Assembly: GCF_003752585.1 (NCBI RefSeq)
Contig: NZ_RKHR01000003.1
Coordinates: 1,240,001 to 1,304,000, forward strand
Length of the DNA stretch: 64,000 nucleotides
Origin: Sinobacterium caligoides
Lineage (GTDB): Bacteria > Pseudomonadota > Gammaproteobacteria > Pseudomonadales > Sinobacteriaceae
Direction: 5' to 3'
The notes beneath the pieces are model-generated. The model saw only the letters and a program-made list of their open reading frames with translations. It had not been told where the DNA came from and did not search any database. The position numbers and the translations under genes are program-made. Shown here piece after piece: positions 59,821 through 64,000 of the stretch. How positions within the stretch are numbered: the stretch's first letter is position 1; every line of letters starts with the position of its first letter.

Positions 59821-62158
59821 TATGCCCAACAGCCAAACCACCGTGCAGCAGGCCAAAGGCCACGCCGGTAGCTCCACCAAACACGAGAGCGCGCACAAGC
59901 ACGTCAGCGGCGAAGCCATCTACGTCGACGATATGCCTGAGCCCGCCGGCACCCTCTATGCCTATTGCGGCTTTAGCCCCAAGGCCCGCGGCAAGATCAA
60001 TAAACTCGACCTCGGCCCCGTTCGCCAGGCCGAGGGCGTTGTCGCCGTACTGACCGCCGACGACGTGCCCGGTCACCTCGATATCGGCGCCGTCTTCCCC
60101 GGCGAGCCGCTACTGGCTCAGGGTGAGGTCGAGTTCCTCGGTCAGCCGATTTTCGTGGTTGCCGCCACCTCTTACAACGCCGCCCGCCGCGCCGCCCGCC
60201 TCGCCGAGATCAAGATCGATAGTGAGCGCGCCCTAATTACTGTTGCCGACGCTTTAGAAGCTGAAAGTTTCGTGCGTCCGCCGCACAGCCAACAGCGCGG
60301 CGACGCCGCCAAGGCGATCAAAGATGCACCGATCGTACTTGAGGGCGAGCAATTCATCGGCGGCCAGGAGCACTTCTACCTCGAGGGGCAGGTCTCCCTT
60401 GCGATCCCCGCCGAAGACCGCGGCATGATGGTCTACAGCTCCAGCCAACACCCGGCGGAAGTACAGAAGCTGGTTGCCGAGGTGCTCGACGTACCAATGA
60501 ACCTGATCACCGTCGACATGCGTCGCATGGGTGGCGGCTTCGGCGGCAAGGAGACACAGGCTGCACAGTGGGCCTGCCTCGCCGCCCTCGTTGCCAGCAA
60601 GACCGGTCGCGCCTGTAAGATGCGCCTCGCCCGCAGCGACGACATGAGCTCTACCGGCAAGCGCCACCCGTTCTACAACCAGTTCACGGTCGGCGTCGAT
60701 GAAGAGGGCTTGATCCAGGGGGCCGATATCACCGTCAACGGCCACTGCGGCTATGCCCCAGACCTCTCCGACGCCATCGTCGACCGCGCGATGTTTCACA
60801 GCGACAACGCCTACTATCTCGGCAACGCCAAGATTACCGGCAACCGCTGTAAGACCAATACCGTCTCCAACACCGCTTACCGCGGTTTCGGCGGCCCCAA
60901 GGGGGTGATCCTGGCCGAGCGCATGATGGACGATATCGCCCGTCGCGTCGGTAAAGACCCCCTCGACGTGCGTAAGCTCAACCTGTACACCGACGAGGGC
61001 GGCCGCAACGTCACCCACTATCACCAGACCGTCGAGCACAACATTCTCGAGGAGCTGATTGAACAGCTGGAAGAAAGCAGTAATTACCGCGCCCGCCGCG
61101 CCGCCATCACCGAGTTCAACCAGCACTCGCCGATCATGAAAAAAGGCCTAGCGCTGACACCGGTCAAGTTCGGCATCTCCTTCACCGTGCAGCACCTCAA
61201 CCAGGCTGGCGCGCTGATCCATATCTATACCGATGGCTCGATTCAGGTCAACCACGGTGGCACCGAGATGGGCCAGGGGCTACACACCAAGGTGGCACAG
61301 ATTGTCGCCGCCGAGTTTGGGGTCGACATCGACGATGTACTGGTAACCGCTACGCGGACTGACAAGGTGCCCAACACCTCACCTACCGCCGCCTCTTCCG
61401 GTACCGACCTGAACGGTAAGGCCGCACAGAATGCCGCCCTGACCATCAAGCAGCGTTTGATCGACTTCGCCAGCGAACACTTCGGTCTCGCCACTTCGGC
61501 GATCAAGTTCGCCGACGGAGAAGTGCAGCTAGGCGCACAGACCATGAGCTTCGCCGAGTTCTCTCAGCTGGCCTACATGAACCGCGTCTCGCTGTCTTCG
61601 ACCGGCTACTACAAGACACCAAAGATTCACTACGATCGTGAAAAAGCCGCCGGCCGTCCCTTCTTCTACTTTGCCATGGGCGCGAGCTGTGCCGAAGTCT
61701 TGGTCGACACCCTCACCGGTGAATACCAGCTCAGCCAGGTCGACATCTTGCACGATGTTGGCACCTCGCTGAACCCGGCGATCGACATCGGTCAGATCGA
61801 GGGCGCCTTCGCCCAGGGTCTCGGCTGGGTCACCACGGAAGAGCTGGTATGGAACAACGAAGGTCGCCTGCTGACCAATAACGGCGCGACCTACAAGATT
61901 CCCGCCGTCAACGATCTGCCGGAGAAGTTTAACGTCGAGCTGTTCGAACGTGCCAACCCCGAGGACACCATCCTCAACTCGAAGGCCGTCGGTGAGCCGC
62001 CGTTCATGCACGGCATCGCCGTACTCTGCGCGATTCGCGACGCCGTCAGCTCGCTCGCCGACTACCGTGTCAGCCCCGAGCTGCACAGCCCCGCCACCCC
62101 TGAGAAGGTACTGTGGGCCGTCAACGCAACGCGTGCGCAAGCACAGGCGGAGGGTTAA
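59813..62158 (+). CDS. xdhB: Xanthine dehydrogenase large subunit
   Basis: 782 residues from ATG 59813, overlapping the end of xdhA. The molybdopterin domain shows GGQEHFYLEGQ, RMGGGFGGKETQ, YRGFGGPKGV, HGGTEMGQGLHTKVAQI, PTAASSGTDLNGKA and the catalytic Glu segment KAVGEPPFMHG near the end. It oxidises hypoxanthine and xanthine to urate. The start upstream at 59765 lies inside xdhA and is not used here. Confidence 0.96.
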   Translation: MRSMPNSQTTVQQAKGHAGSSTKHESAHKHVSGEAIYVDDMPEPAGTLYAYCGFSPKARGKINKLDLGPVRQAEGVVAVLTADDVPGHLDIGAVFPGEPLLAQGEVEFLGQPIFVVAATSYNAARRAARLAEIKIDSERALITVADALEAESFVRPPHSQQRGDAAKAIKDAPIVLEGEQFIGGQEHFYLEGQVSLAIPAEDRGMMVYSSSQHPAEVQKLVAEVLDVPMNLITVDMRRMGGGFGGKETQAAQWACLAALVASKTGRACKMRLARSDDMSSTGKRHPFYNQFTVGVDEEGLIQGADITVNGHCGYAPDLSDAIVDRAMFHSDNAYYLGNAKITGNRCKTNTVSNTAYRGFGGPKGVILAERMMDDIARRVGKDPLDVRKLNLYTDEGGRNVTHYHQTVEHNILEELIEQLEESSNYRARRAAITEFNQHSPIMKKGLALTPVKFGISFTVQHLNQAGALIHIYTDGSIQVNHGGTEMGQGLHTKVAQIVAAEFGVDIDDVLVTATRTDKVPNTSPTAASSGTDLNGKAAQNAALTIKQRLIDFASEHFGLATSAIKFADGEVQLGAQTMSFAEFSQLAYMNRVSLSSTGYYKTPKIHYDREKAAGRPFFYFAMGASCAEVLVDTLTGEYQLSQVDILHDVGTSLNPAIDIGQIEGAFAQGLGWVTTEELVWNNEGRLLTNNGATYKIPAVNDLPEKFNVELFERANPEDTILNSKAVGEPPFMHGIAVLCAIRDAVSSLADYRVSPELHSPATPEKVLWAVNATRAQAQAEG

Positions 62159-62161
62159 CGT

Positions 62162-63115
62162 ATGAGCTGGTCCCAGGCCTGTAACGACTTACAACAACGT
62201 GGCGAAGCTTATGTGCTCGTCACGGTCATCGGTGTGCGTGGCTCGACGCCGCGCAACAGTGGCACCAAGATGGTCGTTAGCGAGGAAACCCTGTACGGCA
62301 CCATCGGCGGCGGTCACCTCGAATACAAGGCTCTGATCAAGGCCCAGCAACTCCTTAAAGCCGGCAGCGCCGAACAACAGATCGAGCACTACCCCCTTGG
62401 CCCCACGCTGGGTCAGTGTTGTGGTGGCAGCGCGACGCTGATGTTCGAGTGTTTCACCCGCAGCGGCATCGATATCGCCGTCTTCGGTGCCGGCCACATT
62501 GGCAAGGTGCTGACCCCGATCCTCGCTGGCCTCAACGCCCGCGTACACTGGATCGATCAGCGCCCGGAGCAGTTTCCCGAGCAACTCGCCGACGGCGTCA
62601 ACAAGATTGTCAGTGAGTTTCCCGCCGACGAGGTCGCCGACCTGCCGGCTAACTGCTACTACCTGATTCTCACCCACAATCATCAGCTCGACTTTGAGCT
62701 GACCAGCGCCGTGATCAGTCGCGGCGATGCACGCTATCTCGGCGTGATTGGCTCAGAGACGAAGGCCCTACGCTTCCAGCGTCGCCTGCAACAGCGAGGC
62801 TTCAGCGAGCAGCAGATTGCCGGCATGCGCTGCCCGATGGGCAACCTCGATGTACCCGGTAAGCTACCGATGGAGGTTGCCGTCTCCGTCAGCGCCGAGC
62901 TTATTGCCGAGTATCATCGCGATCTGCCCGAGCAGCCGACCCAGCAAGGCATGAACTGGCGCACCGTCAAAAGCCTATTACAAGCCACCGAAGCGGACAC
63001 GACAGATGCCGCCGACGGCTCCGCTAAGCAACGTTCGTCAAGCGACGACACAGCGAGCCACACCGATCAACCCGAGCCTGCTTACAGCGGCCCTAATACG
63101 CGAGACTCACAGTGA
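62162..63115 (+). CDS. xdhC: XdhC, xanthine dehydrogenase Mo-cofactor sulfuration/insertion protein
   Basis: 317 residues. The XdhC/CoxI N-terminus (VTVIGVRGSTPRNSGTKMVV, GTIGGGHLEYKAL, LGQCCGGSATLMFE) and the Rossmann C-terminus (DIAVFGAGHIGKVLTPIL, YYLILTHNHQLDFELTSAVI, YLGVIGSETKALRF) are complete. A Ser/Thr/Gln-rich tail of about 35 residues follows. It matures XdhAB with sulfurated Mo cofactor. Its stop overlaps the GTG of the next gene by 4 nt. Confidence 0.94.
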   Translation: MSWSQACNDLQQRGEAYVLVTVIGVRGSTPRNSGTKMVVSEETLYGTIGGGHLEYKALIKAQQLLKAGSAEQQIEHYPLGPTLGQCCGGSATLMFECFTRSGIDIAVFGAGHIGKVLTPILAGLNARVHWIDQRPEQFPEQLADGVNKIVSEFPADEVADLPANCYYLILTHNHQLDFELTSAVISRGDARYLGVIGSETKALRFQRRLQQRGFSEQQIAGMRCPMGNLDVPGKLPMEVAVSVSAELIAEYHRDLPEQPTQQGMNWRTVKSLLQATEADTTDAADGSAKQRSSSDDTASHTDQPEPAYSGPNTRDSQ

Positions 63116-64000
63116 GCGAATCGAACATAAAAGCACTACGCAGCCGCCGCGTCATCACTCCGAACGGCGAGATCGCCGCTACCATCATTGTCGCCGGTGA
63201 GCGCATCGAGTCTATCGAGAGCCACGATTACGACGGCAATCTACTCATTAACGCCGAGCTCGTCGATCTTGGCAATAACGTCTTAATGCCCGGCCTCGTG
63301 GACACCCACGTGCACATCAACGAGCCGGGGCGTACCGACTGGGAAGGCTTCGACACCGCGACTCACGCCGCCTGTGCCGGTGGTATCACCACCCTGGTCG
63401 ACATGCCGCTGAACTGCAGCCCGGTGACCACCACCGTCGACGCGCTCAACATCAAACTGAACGAGATCACCGACGGTAAGAAGCTGTGGGTCGACTGCGG
63501 CTTCTGGGGCGGTATCACCAGCGACAACCTCGACGACCTTGAGGCACTGACCGAAGCCGGCATCCTCGGCGCCAAGTCGTTCACCTGTCACTCTGGCCTC
63601 GACGAGTTTCCCAGCGTCAATGAAGCACAGATGAAACAGGGCATGCGTATCATGGCCCGCGCCCAACTGCCCTACTTGGTGCACGCCGAGATGGACGGCA
63701 ACCCCGACGCGATCATCGACCACTCCTACCAGAGCTTCCTCGACTCGCGCCCGAAGTCACTCGAGAACAACGCCATCGCCATGGTGGTGCGAGTGATGCG
63801 TGAGATTAAGGCCGAGGGCCTCGAGCCACTCGCCCACATCGTCCACCTGTCCAGCGCCGAGGCACTACCGCTGATTCGCGCCGCACAGCAGGAGGGCCTG
63901 CAGCTGACCGCTGAGACCTGCCCGCACTACCTGACGCTGAACAGTGAGGCGATCCCGGACGGCAAAACCGTGTTCAAGTGCTGCCCACCGATTCGTGAAG
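63112..64000 (+). CDS. allB: Allantoinase (5' part)
   Basis: Incomplete at the window end, 296 codons visible. Starts at GTG in GTGA overlapping xdhC. GLVDTHVHINEPGRTDWEGF (HxH metal ligands), CAGGITTLVDMPLN, the carbamylated-Lys region GAKSFTCHSGLDEFP and LVHAEM with HIVHLSSAEALPLI and TAETCPHYL follow the cyclic amidohydrolase family. Allantoinase opens allantoin to allantoate after urate breakdown. A dihydroorotase-like hydantoinase cannot be fully excluded. Confidence 0.93.
   Translation, partial: MSESNIKALRSRRVITPNGEIAATIIVAGERIESIESHDYDGNLLINAELVDLGNNVLMPGLVDTHVHINEPGRTDWEGFDTATHAACAGGITTLVDMPLNCSPVTTTVDALNIKLNEITDGKKLWVDCGFWGGITSDNLDDLEALTEAGILGAKSFTCHSGLDEFPSVNEAQMKQGMRIMARAQLPYLVHAEMDGNPDAIIDHSYQSFLDSRPKSLENNAIAMVVRVMREIKAEGLEPLAHIVHLSSAEALPLIRAAQQEGLQLTAETCPHYLTLNSEAIPDGKTVFKCCPPIRE

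Overview
The window looks like a chromosomal segment of a marine-type gammaproteobacterium. The evidence is a steroid CD-ring degradation cluster of the proteobacterial/actinobacterial type, a FabV enoyl reductase, CysZ, a Tsx-like nucleoside porin, and an integron-type cassette array with Vibrio-like long attC sites. It has two very different halves: an AT-rich, repeat-filled accessory region (about 1-28.3 kb) and a GC-rich, compact metabolic region (28.3-64 kb).

Accessory half (1-28.3 kb). About 13 complete and several truncated attC sites can be read, all in the same orientation, with cassettes running on the minus strand. No integrase gene is visible, so this is a CALIN-type array or a piece of a sedentary integron. 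Cassette genes include two GNAT acetyltransferases, a MaoC-type hydratase, a beta-trefoil repeat protein, zinc-ribbon and small membrane proteins, DUF4288-like and DUF6953-like proteins, a PEP-CTERM protein, an HNH-domain fusion and a reverse transcriptase resembling defence-associated RTs. A few plus-strand genes (thioredoxin, MlaC-like) interrupt the series. Nearly all space between genes is made of one mobile family: an intact RAYT-type Y1 transposase (18208-19182) with defined ends, at least five 5'-truncated remnants, and about 25 short (about 90 bp) or long (about 240 bp) non-autonomous copies with the same ends. All copies point the same way and crowd the attC sites. Several attC sites are cut by them, and several cassette genes take their stop codon, C-terminus or start region from an element. 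I see no copy beyond 28.3 kb. This RAYT/REPIN-in-integron association is the most unusual thing in the window.

Boundary (28.0-28.3 kb). The last attC is followed by a perfect 21-bp inverted repeat and a terminator.

Steroid CD-ring (HIP) block, minus strand, 28.3-45 kb. It holds two thiolases, two SDRs (one IpdF-like), two pairs of acyl-CoA dehydrogenases, an EchA20-like crotonase, IpdC-, IpdB- and IpdA-like proteins and a FadD3-like CoA ligase. This set matches the KstR2 regulon of actinobacteria, but here two adjacent Lrp/AsnC regulators sit beside it, and the ligase promoter region has three 21-bp direct repeats.

Mixed block, 45-54.5 kb: an MBL hydrolase, a choice-of-anchor-I-like lipoprotein, fabV, a CWC-type protein with cysZ, a thioredoxin-fold protein, and a Tat-exported small subunit with a GMC oxidoreductase.

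Purine/nucleoside block, 54.5-64 kb: a RutR-like TetR regulator, a Tsx-like porin, a ureidoglycine-glyoxylate aminotransferase-like enzyme, xdhA-xdhB-xdhC and the start of allantoinase. Two similar palindromic sites, before the porin and before xdhA, may be operators for the TetR protein.
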